From: Paenibacillus tundrae
GTDB taxonomy: Bacteria > Bacillota > Bacilli > Paenibacillales > Paenibacillaceae
Assembly: GCF_030812775.1 (NCBI RefSeq)
Contig: NZ_JAUSTI010000003.1
Coordinates: 1-64,000, forward strand
Length of the DNA: 64,000 nt
Reading direction: 5' to 3'
Below are positions 52,086 through 62,705 of this stretch, piece after piece (the stretch's first letter is position 1; every line of letters starts with the position of its first letter). The notes under the pieces are model-generated. The model saw only the letters and a list, made by a program, of their open reading frames with translations. It did no database searches and was not told where the DNA came from. The translations under genes were made by a program, and so were the position numbers.

Positions 52086-52761
52086 ATTAGAATCTATCAG
52101 GATTAACATAATGGAATTGTGGAAATGCCAGTTCGAGACTGTCAAGGAGCCTAGCTAATAAAGCTCTTATCTAGTAAATAATTGTAAAATTTACCCTTTT
52201 CGGCGCTTGAGTCCTAGGCTTCGAGATGCATTTATGAGCAAAACTTTCAATCCGGCGAAGGATAGGTTTATAATGGTTAGTGGCTGCTGAGTAAGTCGGC
52301 AGCCTTTTTCCATGGATTACATGTTTCTTAACCGTAATATATGAGGAATCTCTCATTTGACAATGCAAGGTAATATTCTCCATTCGATGAAAAGCACTGT
52401 ATTAAGCTATAAATATAGAGTATGATTTTACAGCTATAGAAGCTTGGAAGATAAAGTTACATCGTTTTAAACTGTTGTAACTGTTCTTGTAAATTCTACC
52501 GAATGGATCGAGCGTATACTGTGATATAAACGCATGGTGCGATCAGATGAATCTGACTATGTTATCCACGTCGTGGATTAATAATATTAATGTTATAGAT
52601 GCAACGCAGAAGATATGTTACACGTCTTCTTTAATGTGGAAATGAAAGATGAAAGGTGCAATACGTATGTTAAAGACAACGAGAACCAGTACCACTGCGA
52701 GCTTCAAATTGCCCCAGACAGCGAAGATGTCAACTTGCATGAGTAAGGAGGGGCACAGCAT
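52086..52761. other. 676-bp gap with an orphan terminator
   Basis: Contains the hairpin terminator at 52282 and, before it, a stretch (about 52195-52280) with CTTGAG/CTTCGAG and CCTTTTCG/CGAAGG pairing potential. The rest (52311-52761) is AT-rich with no convincing gene. A 36-codon ORF from about 52668 with GAAAGGTG upstream overlaps the next gene and is not supported further. Confidence 0.4.
52282..52310 (+). terminator. Terminator about 200 bp after the HAD gene
   Basis: GGCTGCTGA - GTAAG - TCGGCAGCC followed by TTTTT. It may end the HAD transcript or a small RNA. Confidence 0.75.
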
Positions 52762-54831
52762 ATGTCACAATCTTTGAGTAGCAAGCGCCACATGAACGGA
52801 TTGGATGGTTTACGAGCCATCGCGGTGCTTGGCGTAATTGCGTATCATCTAAATTTGGATTTTATCCCTGGAGGATTGCTCGGTGTGGGCATTTTCTTCG
52901 TACTATCGGGTTACTTAATCACAGACATTCTCCTGACACAATGGAAGGAACATGGCCGAATTTTACTCGGTGACTTTTGGGTAAGACGGGTGAGAAGACT
53001 GTTACCCGGCATGTTAACGATGACAGCAGTTGTTATGATCTGGTTGCTCTGCACCGATCCTTCCCACTTGGCCGCTCTTCGTGGTGACATTGTCGCAGGG
53101 GTGTTATACATAAGCAATTGGTGGTATATCTTTCATCATGTATCTTATTTCGAAAGCTTTGGTCCACCGTCCCCATTTGGTCATTTTTGGTCGCTAGCTG
53201 TAGAAGAGCAGTTCTACATCGTGTGGCCTTTATTGCTGGTCGCGGCAATTGTTTTATTCAAACGTAAGGGATGGCTAGTTGTCTTTATTGTGATCATGGC
53301 TGAATTATCAGCAGGTGCAATGGCAATTATGTACAACCCGGATCTGGATCCAAGCAGGGTCTATTACGGAACAGATACCCGTGCATTTGCGTTACTAGCG
53401 GGTGCTGCGCTAGCTGTAGTCTGGCCTAGCCGGAAGTTGTCTTCGTCACTTGCCAATGGTAATCGATTAGGCATGGATGCAGCAGGGATAGCTGCTCTAT
53501 TACTGTTAATCTATATGATGCTGAACTCCAGTGAATATGATTCTTCGTTATATCAGGGGGGCATGGTAATCCAAGCTATTGCAACGACGATATTAGTTGC
53601 TGTACTTGCGCATCCTTCGTCGTTCCTGGCACGGATCATTGGTGCTAAACCACTACGTTGGATAGGTGAACGTTCATATGGGTTGTATCTGTGGCATTAT
53701 CCGGTGATCGTGCTGACAAGCCCAACTGTAGATACGGGTGGTGCACACCCGGTACGAATCATTCTACAGGTGCTGGCAACGGTTGTTCTGGCATCACTAT
53801 CACTTAAATATATTGAGAACCCCATTCGTTATAATGGATTCCGTAACACGTTATCGAGGATGTGGGGGCGAGGTCATCGGCATGGAGTTTCCCACATGTG
53901 GTGGAAACGTTCAGCTCTCGTTCTCTCCATGCTCCTGATGGTTGTAACGGTGTCACAGATGGTGATTGCCTCTGAATCGAATTCAGATTCCCATTCGGAG
54001 TCCATGTCAACCACGCTTAACAGCGATCATTCGGTCACGGAAGAGAAGGGACAAGATGTTGTACCTGCAACGGTCGCTCCATCTGACCCAGGTAATAAGC
54101 AAGATGAGAAGACCGATAAGCCGGTTGCCGGGTCAGATGATCATTCAGGTAAGAATGACTCACCTGCCAATCCGCCAGATTCCTCCTCTAAGCCTGAGGA
54201 GCAAGCAACGGATGTAGATAAAGAAACATCTACGGAACAGCAAGATAACAGTGGAGAATCCGGAGAGGGTGCGGAAGATTCTACCGATCAGGCTACCCAG
54301 TCACCTGAGGAATCTGATCACACATCGGATGAGCCTAAAGGCGATACCAATTCAGCAGCTTCAGACGAGAAAATCCGCTATACAATTATCGGTGACTCAG
54401 TCATTCTCGACGCCAAGCCTTATCTGGAACAGACGATGGCAGGTGTGCATGTCGATGGGCATGTTGGTCGTCAGATGTGGCAGGCTGCGGATGTATTAAG
54501 TGAATTGAAAAAGAACAATCAGATGGGCAGTAAGGTTATATTGGAACTAGGCACCAACGGGTCATTTAATTCCAAAAATCTAAAATCAGTTCTCGAATTC
54601 TTGAAGGACGAGGAACATGTGTATCTGGTTACGGTACGCGTGCCTAGACCTTGGGAACGTACAGTTAACAAAGCATTGAACGAGGCAGCTACAGAGTATA
54701 GCAATGTCTCACTTATTGATTGGAACGCTGCAAGCGAAGGTCAGGATGCTTATTTTGAAAAAGATGGCGTGCACCTCACGGCTGAAGGTTCAGAAGCTTT
54801 TGCTGCGCTTGTGAAAAATAGTATCAAATAA
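52762..54831 (+). CDS. OatA-like acyltransferase (acyltransferase 3 + SGNH domain)
   Basis: Membrane O-acetyltransferase of 689 aa, probably acting on peptidoglycan or a surface polysaccharide. N-terminal acyltransferase-3 domain with 10-11 helices (NGLDGLRAIAVLGVIAYHL with the conserved His; FWVRRVRRLLPG; FWSLAVEEQFYIVWP). An extracellular low-complexity linker of about 130 residues (410-540) is rich in Ser/Asp/Glu/Lys. The C-terminal SGNH esterase has block I IGDSVILDA (Ser546), ELGTNG, and block V DGVHL (Asp668, His671). The order matches OatA. AAGGAGGGGCACAGCAT precedes the ATG. The linker is unusually long. Confidence 0.92.
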   Translation: MSQSLSSKRHMNGLDGLRAIAVLGVIAYHLNLDFIPGGLLGVGIFFVLSGYLITDILLTQWKEHGRILLGDFWVRRVRRLLPGMLTMTAVVMIWLLCTDPSHLAALRGDIVAGVLYISNWWYIFHHVSYFESFGPPSPFGHFWSLAVEEQFYIVWPLLLVAAIVLFKRKGWLVVFIVIMAELSAGAMAIMYNPDLDPSRVYYGTDTRAFALLAGAALAVVWPSRKLSSSLANGNRLGMDAAGIAALLLLIYMMLNSSEYDSSLYQGGMVIQAIATTILVAVLAHPSSFLARIIGAKPLRWIGERSYGLYLWHYPVIVLTSPTVDTGGAHPVRIILQVLATVVLASLSLKYIENPIRYNGFRNTLSRMWGRGHRHGVSHMWWKRSALVLSMLLMVVTVSQMVIASESNSDSHSESMSTTLNSDHSVTEEKGQDVVPATVAPSDPGNKQDEKTDKPVAGSDDHSGKNDSPANPPDSSSKPEEQATDVDKETSTEQQDNSGESGEGAEDSTDQATQSPEESDHTSDEPKGDTNSAASDEKIRYTIIGDSVILDAKPYLEQTMAGVHVDGHVGRQMWQAADVLSELKKNNQMGSKVILELGTNGSFNSKNLKSVLEFLKDEEHVYLVTVRVPRPWERTVNKALNEAATEYSNVSLIDWNAASEGQDAYFEKDGVHLTAEGSEAFAALVKNSIK

Positions 54832-54932
54832 ATGGCTGGAATGAGCCGATTCTGCTTCAACCTTATTAAGCACTTATTCAATTCATTAAGTATTGAACAT
54901 GATTTACTAACATATCAACGAAAATGTTCTTG

Positions 54933-54965
54933 AAACAGCCCTTCTAGTGAGGGCTGTTTTTTTAC
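54933..54965 (+). terminator. Terminator of the OatA-like gene
   Basis: AAACAGCCCT - TCTAGTG - AGGGCTGTTT followed by TTTTT. Confidence 0.93.
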
Positions 54966-55090
54966 TAATCGGATGGGGTTATAAGTTACATTTCAGCTAG
55001 TCTTAACGCGAAACATCGGATTACGCTACGCTTAGAGAAAAGAGAAAATGCACTCCAACAATAATTTTACTTAATACAAGTAAAATTTTA

Positions 55091-55120
55091 TTGATTTTTT
55101 ACTAAAAATAATGATAAATT
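55091..55120 (+). promoter_or_regulatory. Candidate promoter of the double-esterase gene
   Basis: TTGATT (55091-55096), 18 bp, TAAATT (55115-55120) in a very AT-rich stretch. Confidence 0.5.
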
Positions 55121-55132
55121 AGTGATGTTCAA

Positions 55133-55147
55133 TTGTAAACGTTCTCA
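55133..55147 (+). promoter_or_regulatory. CcpA cre site
   Basis: TTGTAAACGTTCTCA fits the consensus WTGNAANCGNWNNCW at every position. It lies just downstream of the predicted transcription start, suited to catabolite repression by roadblock. Confidence 0.65.
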
Positions 55148-55171
55148 TAAAGTAACTAGGGAGGTTAGTTC

Positions 55172-58100
55172 ATGAAAGATTCTAGATCCAGATCCAAGAA
55201 AACAAAAAGAAAGACGATACCCATCGCCGCATTGTCAGCAGCCCTGATGTTAACCTCATCGCCGAGCCTCATATATGCGGAAACAACAACTGCTGTGCAG
55301 GAGGAAACTGTGCAGGGAGAATCTATACAAGAAGAGTCTGTAAAGGAAGAGGCGATACAGGGTGGACAGGAAGCAGTGGTCGATGATCCATCTGTAACTG
55401 CACCAATAGAACAAGAGTCTGCTATACCTGTCACTCAGCAGAACACCCAGCTGAGCAATCAGTTAATCTTCACCACCCCGGGGGGATCACCTGAAGCACA
55501 GAAATCCAGATTCTACACAGCAACGTATGTGTCCGATAGCCTGAATCAGAAGGAAATGAGTTATCGGGTATACCTTCCAGAAGGATATTACGATAGCACA
55601 AGAACGTATCCTGTTGTCTATTTGCTTCATGGAGAGAACAATACCAGTGAGCAGTTTGAGACCGGTGGCATTGCAGACAAGCTGGATCAGTGGATGAAGG
55701 ATGGAACACTTCAGAAAATGATTGTCATTATGCCAGACTCAAGCAAAGGGAGCTATTTCGTCAATCAGACGGAAGGTGATGATCAAGGAAACTGGGAAAA
55801 TATGATTGTAAATGATCTAGTTCCCGTAGTTGATGGTAAATTCAGAACCATTGATCAACCGCAGTACAGAGCAATTACGGGTATTTCCATGGGTGGTTTT
55901 GGTGCTTTTGTCGTCGGGCTTGATCATCCGGAGTTATTTGGTTCCATTGGAAGCCATCGAGCTCCGCTGGGCATGACCATTGCTGGAAAGAATCCGATGG
56001 AGATGATAAAGAGCAAATCAGAGAATGAGTTAAAAGCGTATTCCATGTATCTGGATGGTGGAGCGGATGACCCTAATACATATGCAGATAACTCCACGAA
56101 TGCTATTCACGCTCATCTGCGATCCAAATCTATCTCACATGGCTACCAGATGCGTCCGGGTGATCACACCACCAATCCACTCGTGGATCTGAACCGTTCT
56201 TTGGGTGCTTTTAATGCTAAGTTTGCCAAAGGCATTCTAACAGGTAGCTTTACGGCTACGCCTCAAGCATTGGGTACCGATACGGATGAGATTCGTATAG
56301 CCTATACAACTCAATTGGATCGGGCTGCGGCGCAGCTGTTCCAGAATAATGATACAGATCAGGATTTTGAGTTGTCTGTATCGCTGAAGGTGACTAATCC
56401 AGCGGGTGAGGTCTTGTACAGTGATACGAAGAACGCGGGGGACATTATTACCGGTTCGGCTGAATCCAATTTTAGTGACAGTTTCAATATTCCAGTGGAT
56501 CAGCTGGGTAGCAGTAAAAGTACAACTGTTTCGCTCGAAGCCTCTTTACTTGGCTCAACGATATCGCTGGGTTCCAAACCCCTAATCCGCGTTACGCCAA
56601 CAGGTACGTTGCCTGAAGATATTCAGATTGATCTGCTGGGTGATTGGAAATTTAAGAAAGATTCATATCCAGGGCCATCACTACATGGAGAAGCCGACAA
56701 TGTGGATACGACGGATTGGGCAACTGTGCAGCCAGGTCTGGACTGGTGGACAGACGGGTTCGGCGGTTATGAGGGGCTGAATAATTATAACGGAGCTGCT
56801 TGGTATCAGAAAACATTTTTTGTTCCTGAAGATTTCCCGGATCAGGATCTGACCTTAATGGCCGGCAAGATAGATGATGCTGATATCACCTATATTAATG
56901 GGACTAAAGTTGGCGAGACAGGTTTCGAGAACAGCGTGTATAAGTCTTCTTTCTGGGCAGCTTCACGTGAATATAAAATCCCGAGTAATCTGTTGAAACG
57001 GGGTCAGGTCAATACGATAGCCGTGTACATGCTTAACGATAACGGCGGCGGTGGCTGGTATTCTGGGCCTATTGGCATTTACACGAAGGCAGCGATGCAA
57101 AAAATGAAAGACCTACCTTCTGCGGTGCCTAGTGAGAACGAAGTAACGACAGTGAAGGAGTTTGCGGCTAAGCAGTACCAGGCCATAGATCAGAAAAATC
57201 TGACTGCTTACGCAGATACATTGTCGGCTAAATATTTTGAGAAAGGCATTGATAAACTGAAGCTGCTGGAACAACGTCAACAGTGGAACAAAGATTATGC
57301 AACAATCCAAACCAAGATCAACAATCCGTATGTGTTCACACTGGATAACCGTTACTTGTATACGGCTGAAGTTGTCGTAACAGGAACCAAAGCAGATGGA
57401 ACCGAGAAGATACTTCAACAGGGAACGGTATCCCAATATTATCAGCAGGAGAACGGTAAACTTCGAGAAACAGGTGATCAGAAACTGTTCTTCGTGACCG
57501 AGTTTTATTCCGAAAGTGCGAAGCAGACGGTTAAATATAGAGTCTATCTGCCGGAGAGTTATTTGACGAATCCAGACAAGCGATATACAAGTGTGTATTT
57601 ACTTCACCAGTTCAACAGTGATAGTGAGTCCTACGAGATCGACAAAATCGATCAGATTTTGAACAAGGAGATCGCTGCAGGACGATCCAAGGATATGATT
57701 GTTGTTATGCCTGACTCTTCCGGAATGAGCTGGTGGGTAAATGGTGCAGAGCCTGATGGTGTGAAATGGCAGGATATGGTGGTTAAGGATCTAGTATCGC
57801 ATGTAGATCAGAAATTCAGAACGATTGATGATGCGCGTTACAGAGGAACCTCCGGTGTGTCGATGGGTGGATTCGGCTCCTTCGCGATTGGATTCCAATA
57901 CCCGGATCTATTCTCTTCAGCAGCTAGTCATATGGGTGCAATTAACTTCACTCAAGCAGGTCAGAATCCAGTTGACATTATTAAATCTTACCCTCTTGAA
58001 GCGTTGAAACGATATTCCATTTACTTGGATTCAGGTAATGAGGATGGGTACAAGTTTGACGTGCCAGTAACGACACTTCACAAGTATTTGAAGGATAATC

Positions 58101-59752
58101 ATGTAGAACATTATGCCGAGATTCGTGACGGGCTACATGACAGTGCCTTCTATACCAAGTCGATAGACTTGTCGTTCGCTCAGCACAGCAGACATTTTGC
58201 TGATGCACATGTTACAGACGGAGTTTTGGCGGGAAGCCTTAATATCCAGAACGGAAATAGCAACAAAACAGTGGCATATCAGGTAACTGCAAAAGAACAA
58301 TTAAACGCTTATGTAGATAACATTCCGACTTCACCTTATGTGAAAAATCAGATGCCAGATCTACACATTCCTGTCATTCTTGAACTCGTTAATCAGGCTA
58401 CAGGAGAGCGAGTTGCTGTACAACAGGATGCACTTAAGGCTCGTACGGGCGGTGTATCGAAGGAGGGTGTACTATCCATTCCTGCTCTTCAAGATGGCAA
58501 TTACAGCTTAAGACTGAAAGCTTCAGTACTAGATCGCACGTTTACACTTGCTACTGCGAATTACACGGTAGGTGGTTCAACCGGAGGATCTTCCGGTAAT
58601 ACGGGGGGGAGCTCCACAGAAGGTTCTTCATCTGGCACACCAGCAGTCACACCGGCTCCACCGGTTGCTACACCAGGAGCAAATACGAATACGGACGGTG
58701 TTAACGGTGCAACCACGGTAAGCCGTGAAGATGTTGCTGTTGCGCTGCAGAAGCGAACGGATCTGCCGATCAAACTCGCAGAGGGTATCTCACTTGTGCT
58801 GCCATTTGATGCTTTGAAACAAATTGTGTCAGAGCTGGGTTCTGAATTCAAGTTATTGAATCTGAAATCAATACCTGTTGCAGCCAATGAACAAAATTCG
58901 AAGATTGCGTTGGCTGGACAACGTTTGGGCGGTCAGCTCAAGTCAGGCGGATCGTTCATCAGCTTGGAGCTGTCCGCTACGCTTGAAGATGGCACAGTTC
59001 GCCAGTTGAATCCTACGTTTGGGCGGCCGGTCCGAATTGAACTTGCAGCAGATGCTGGAACCGATCACCGGCTCGGCGGTGTGTATCACTGGAACGAGAA
59101 GGGTGAAGCTGCATTTAAGCGCAGTACATGGAATAGCGAGACAGACACATTTGAAGCCCAGATCAACGAATTGGGAACCTATAGTCTGATGACTTTTACG
59201 AAGCCATTCAATGACGTTCAGTCCGGTTCATGGTATAACCGTGCTGTCGAAGTAATGGTTGCTCAGCACATCGTTAAAGGAGTCGACGATGCGAATTTTG
59301 CACCTCAAAGTCCTGTGACGAGAGCAGAATTTGCCGCGTTGCTTACCCGAATGCTAGGGCTTGAAGAAACAGCCAATGCGCCGTTTGCTGATGTGGTTAA
59401 GGACAAATGGTACGCTTCCTCCGTTGCGGCTGCATATCAAGCAGGTATTATCAACGGTGTGTCTGATATGGCTTTTGAACCAAACAAACAGATTACCCGA
59501 GAGCAGATGGCTGTTATGACTTATAATGCATTGCAAACCCTGTACCCAGGCGAGGGTGGAACTACTCATGATGCGTTGGCTGAATTCACAGATGGAGGAG
59601 ATATTCATCCTTGGGCTCAGCAGCAACTGTCTACACTTGTACAGCTTGGATTAATCCAGGGTAATGGTAAGTCCATGAAGCCTCAGGGTATCGCAACTCG
59701 AGGTGAAGCTGTGCAGGTGTTATTGAACCTAATGGAACATAAGGGTCAGTAA
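55172..59752 (+). CDS. S-layer-anchored double esterase (two Esterase-D domains + 3 SLH)
   Basis: Secreted protein of 1526 aa. Order: signal peptide (about 15-36); Glu-rich spacer; first esterase (about 105-345) with Ser239 in GISMGGFG, acid near Asp295 and His332; beta domain; galactose-binding-like domain (about 487-640, LLGDWKFKKDSYPG); helical/SnoaL-like unit (650-760); second esterase (about 770-1005) with Ser897 in GVSMGGFG, Asp953 and His989; beta domain; Gly/Ser linker; beta domain; three SLH domains (from about 1346). Both alpha/beta-hydrolase sites look intact. The Esterase-D type includes feruloyl and acetyl xylan esterases; with the GH30 xylanase nearby, deesterification of xylan is likely but unproven. 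GGGAGG precedes the ATG. Confidence 0.92.
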   Translation: MKDSRSRSKKTKRKTIPIAALSAALMLTSSPSLIYAETTTAVQEETVQGESIQEESVKEEAIQGGQEAVVDDPSVTAPIEQESAIPVTQQNTQLSNQLIFTTPGGSPEAQKSRFYTATYVSDSLNQKEMSYRVYLPEGYYDSTRTYPVVYLLHGENNTSEQFETGGIADKLDQWMKDGTLQKMIVIMPDSSKGSYFVNQTEGDDQGNWENMIVNDLVPVVDGKFRTIDQPQYRAITGISMGGFGAFVVGLDHPELFGSIGSHRAPLGMTIAGKNPMEMIKSKSENELKAYSMYLDGGADDPNTYADNSTNAIHAHLRSKSISHGYQMRPGDHTTNPLVDLNRSLGAFNAKFAKGILTGSFTATPQALGTDTDEIRIAYTTQLDRAAAQLFQNNDTDQDFELSVSLKVTNPAGEVLYSDTKNAGDIITGSAESNFSDSFNIPVDQLGSSKSTTVSLEASLLGSTISLGSKPLIRVTPTGTLPEDIQIDLLGDWKFKKDSYPGPSLHGEADNVDTTDWATVQPGLDWWTDGFGGYEGLNNYNGAAWYQKTFFVPEDFPDQDLTLMAGKIDDADITYINGTKVGETGFENSVYKSSFWAASREYKIPSNLLKRGQVNTIAVYMLNDNGGGGWYSGPIGIYTKAAMQKMKDLPSAVPSENEVTTVKEFAAKQYQAIDQKNLTAYADTLSAKYFEKGIDKLKLLEQRQQWNKDYATIQTKINNPYVFTLDNRYLYTAEVVVTGTKADGTEKILQQGTVSQYYQQENGKLRETGDQKLFFVTEFYSESAKQTVKYRVYLPESYLTNPDKRYTSVYLLHQFNSDSESYEIDKIDQILNKEIAAGRSKDMIVVMPDSSGMSWWVNGAEPDGVKWQDMVVKDLVSHVDQKFRTIDDARYRGTSGVSMGGFGSFAIGFQYPDLFSSAASHMGAINFTQAGQNPVDIIKSYPLEALKRYSIYLDSGNEDGYKFDVPVTTLHKYLKDNHVEHYAEIRDGLHDSAFYTKSIDLSFAQHSRHFADAHVTDGVLAGSLNIQNGNSNKTVAYQVTAKEQLNAYVDNIPTSPYVKNQMPDLHIPVILELVNQATGERVAVQQDALKARTGGVSKEGVLSIPALQDGNYSLRLKASVLDRTFTLATANYTVGGSTGGSSGNTGGSSTEGSSSGTPAVTPAPPVATPGANTNTDGVNGATTVSREDVAVALQKRTDLPIKLAEGISLVLPFDALKQIVSELGSEFKLLNLKSIPVAANEQNSKIALAGQRLGGQLKSGGSFISLELSATLEDGTVRQLNPTFGRPVRIELAADAGTDHRLGGVYHWNEKGEAAFKRSTWNSETDTFEAQINELGTYSLMTFTKPFNDVQSGSWYNRAVEVMVAQHIVKGVDDANFAPQSPVTRAEFAALLTRMLGLEETANAPFADVVKDKWYASSVAAAYQAGIINGVSDMAFEPNKQITREQMAVMTYNALQTLYPGEGGTTHDALAEFTDGGDIHPWAQQQLSTLVQLGLIQGNGKSMKPQGIATRGEAVQVLLNLMEHKGQ

Positions 59753-59813
59753 TACCCTACGGAATAGCTAATTGATAGATACGTAATAATCGAAAACGGA
59801 CAAACAAGTTATA

Positions 59814-59856
59814 AACCTTCTGCTCGCGGCCAACGCGGGCGGGAGGTCTTTTTTTC
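59814..59856 (+). terminator. Terminator of the double-esterase gene
   Basis: ACCTtctgCTCGCG - GCCAA - CGCGGGcgggAGGT imperfect stem followed by CTTTTTTTC. Confidence 0.75.
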
Positions 59857-59975
59857 ATAATACGGTTTTACTCTGTGCTAGGATTATTCAGGGTTCTAGG
59901 ATGTTATTGTTGGGCATTCAACCAGACATCTGATACACTATTTATCAGGTGAATTAATTGTGATGATCCCGCTGA

Positions 59976-61091
<1,116 letters not shown>

Positions 61092-61159
61092 CAGGAAAAC
61101 AAACAACAACAATGGTTAAGCCTTATTAGATGGTTGATCTTTCGATAGAATGAATACCA

Positions 61160-61211
61160 CACCATAATAAGCCATGAACTCCGAGCTGGAGGGTCATGGC
61201 TTATTATGGTG
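61160..61211. repeat. Perfect 18-bp inverted repeat
   Basis: CACCATAATAAGCCATGA and its exact complement are separated by 16 bases. It lies between the lacI-type gene and the convergent monooxygenase gene. No T tract on either side, so it is not a standard terminator. Confidence 0.85.
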
Positions 61212-61290
61212 CAACGTTATGTTGATTGTGACTTTATGGAGCGGGGCGTGTTCAGCTTAAGAACATGAGCAAGCAGACCATCGTGCTCCC

Positions 61291-62418
61291 TTAATTAAGG
61301 AAGGATTCATAGCGCTGCTGGAAAGATACCTCCATCTCGATCTGCCGTGCAAGCTGCTGTTTCACTTTATCTCCGCGTAGCTTCTGCAATTCTTGCAGGG
61401 GCTCTATCGAAGCGAACTGATCCTGTGCCATATGGGTTAATAGTTCTGCAAGTGTATCCGCATCCTCCAGTGCTGCATTTAGTCCGAATGCTCCTGTTGG
61501 AGTCATCGTATGAGCAGCGTCACCAATGAGAACGATATTATCCTGCGTCCATGTCTCCGAATAGCTGCTTTCTACAGATAACAATACAAAGTCACTCCAT
61601 GTTTGGATGTACGCTTTAACTGAATCAGCCAAACAAGGGAACGCCGTGACTAGTTTCTGAACAAATGGTGTAAAGGGTAGCTCGCGTAACTTGGAATAAG
61701 ATCCTTGCGGGATATTCCAGCCGATCTGAACATAGCCGCCGAATTGAGAGAAGAGAGCCAGCTGTTGTCCATCCATGCTTGCCATGCGTACCGCAGGTTC
61801 CCAGCCTACAGGTGCCGGGATGCGAGCCCATAACAGGTCATATCCATGCTTACGAATATCGGGGATCATTCCCGAATGTTTCCGTACAGCTGAGTATCGA
61901 CCATCAGCACCGACGATAATGGAAGCTTCAATGGAAGATGGAACGCCATTTTGACGGATATTGACACCAACAGGCTTGCCGGTCTTATCTCGCAATATTC
62001 CGGTCATAATTGTATTGAAAAGGATATGCTCTTGGTTGTGCTCCTGCTGCTGTGACTGGGAGACGATGACCTCTAACAAATGATCCTGTGGTACATGGAT
62101 GCCAACGTGCGAGACTTCATCACTTGGGATAATGGTTTTAATGATTTTACCGTCTTCCCAATATTGAATCTCCTCCAACGGAAGTGCACCGCGCTCAGCA
62201 ATAATGGAGTACAAACCATGTTTGTTTAATATAGCTTCTCCATCCGTATTCAGCAGCTCTCCGCGGAACGACTTGTGAAGATGAGGCTGTCGTTCAATTA
62301 AAGCTGTAGATATGCCTTGTCGATTCAACAGATTCGATAAAAGCGCTCCGCCAGGCCCAGCCCCAACAATGCAGACATCGACAGTCAGCGTTTGATTTGT
62401 TTGATTTGTTTTATTCAT
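61291..62418 (-). CDS. FAD-dependent monooxygenase
   Basis: Flavoprotein hydroxylase of 375 aa in the UbiH/PHBH group. The FAD Rossmann fingerprint is VDVCIVGAGPGGALLSNLL, followed by an Arg-rich FAD contact (SFRGELLNTDGEAIL), the DG motif VGADGRYSAVRKHSG, and the second FAD motif GDAAHTMTPTGAFGLNAALED. Probably hydroxylates an aromatic or quinone-like compound. ATG after GAAGGAATT. It is divergent from a MarR-type regulator, which likely controls it. Confidence 0.9.
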   Translation of the reverse strand: MNKTNQTNQTLTVDVCIVGAGPGGALLSNLLNRQGISTALIERQPHLHKSFRGELLNTDGEAILNKHGLYSIIAERGALPLEEIQYWEDGKIIKTIIPSDEVSHVGIHVPQDHLLEVIVSQSQQQEHNQEHILFNTIMTGILRDKTGKPVGVNIRQNGVPSSIEASIIVGADGRYSAVRKHSGMIPDIRKHGYDLLWARIPAPVGWEPAVRMASMDGQQLALFSQFGGYVQIGWNIPQGSYSKLRELPFTPFVQKLVTAFPCLADSVKAYIQTWSDFVLLSVESSYSETWTQDNIVLIGDAAHTMTPTGAFGLNAALEDADTLAELLTHMAQDQFASIEPLQELQKLRGDKVKQQLARQIEMEVSFQQRYESFLN

Positions 62419-62679
62419 ATGTTAGAATTCCTTCGCTGTATTATAGGTGGCAATTCATATACTTTATAACAATAAATTTATAAAAATCATTAAGTAACTA
62501 AAAGTAACTTTGAGCATAAGTCATTATAAACAAACTCCTTAAGATATTGCAATAGGATGTTTGAGTACCTGTCTCTAAACTTGCCTAAACGTCTGACATT
62601 CATCCCAGTTGAGCCGGTTGAATGCCAACGTATATTTCACAAACAAAATAGTACAAATATGTTACAATATAAGGTAGGT

Positions 62680-62689
62680 TATGATCATA
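62680..62689. promoter_or_regulatory. Palindrome upstream of the marR-type gene
   Basis: TATGATCATA, with flanking GGTAGG on both sides, 17 bp before the MarR start in the divergent intergenic region. A possible autoregulatory operator. Confidence 0.35.
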
Positions 62690-62705
62690 GGTAGGAGGGA
62701 CAGTT

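Noticed and set aside
52171-52383. 70-codon minus-strand frame in the 52 kb gap
   Set aside because: It crosses a clear terminator hairpin and lacks a ribosome binding site or recognisable product.
57981-58208. Minus-strand frame inside the double-esterase gene
   Set aside because: Fully contained in a well-supported gene with strong domain evidence on the other strand.
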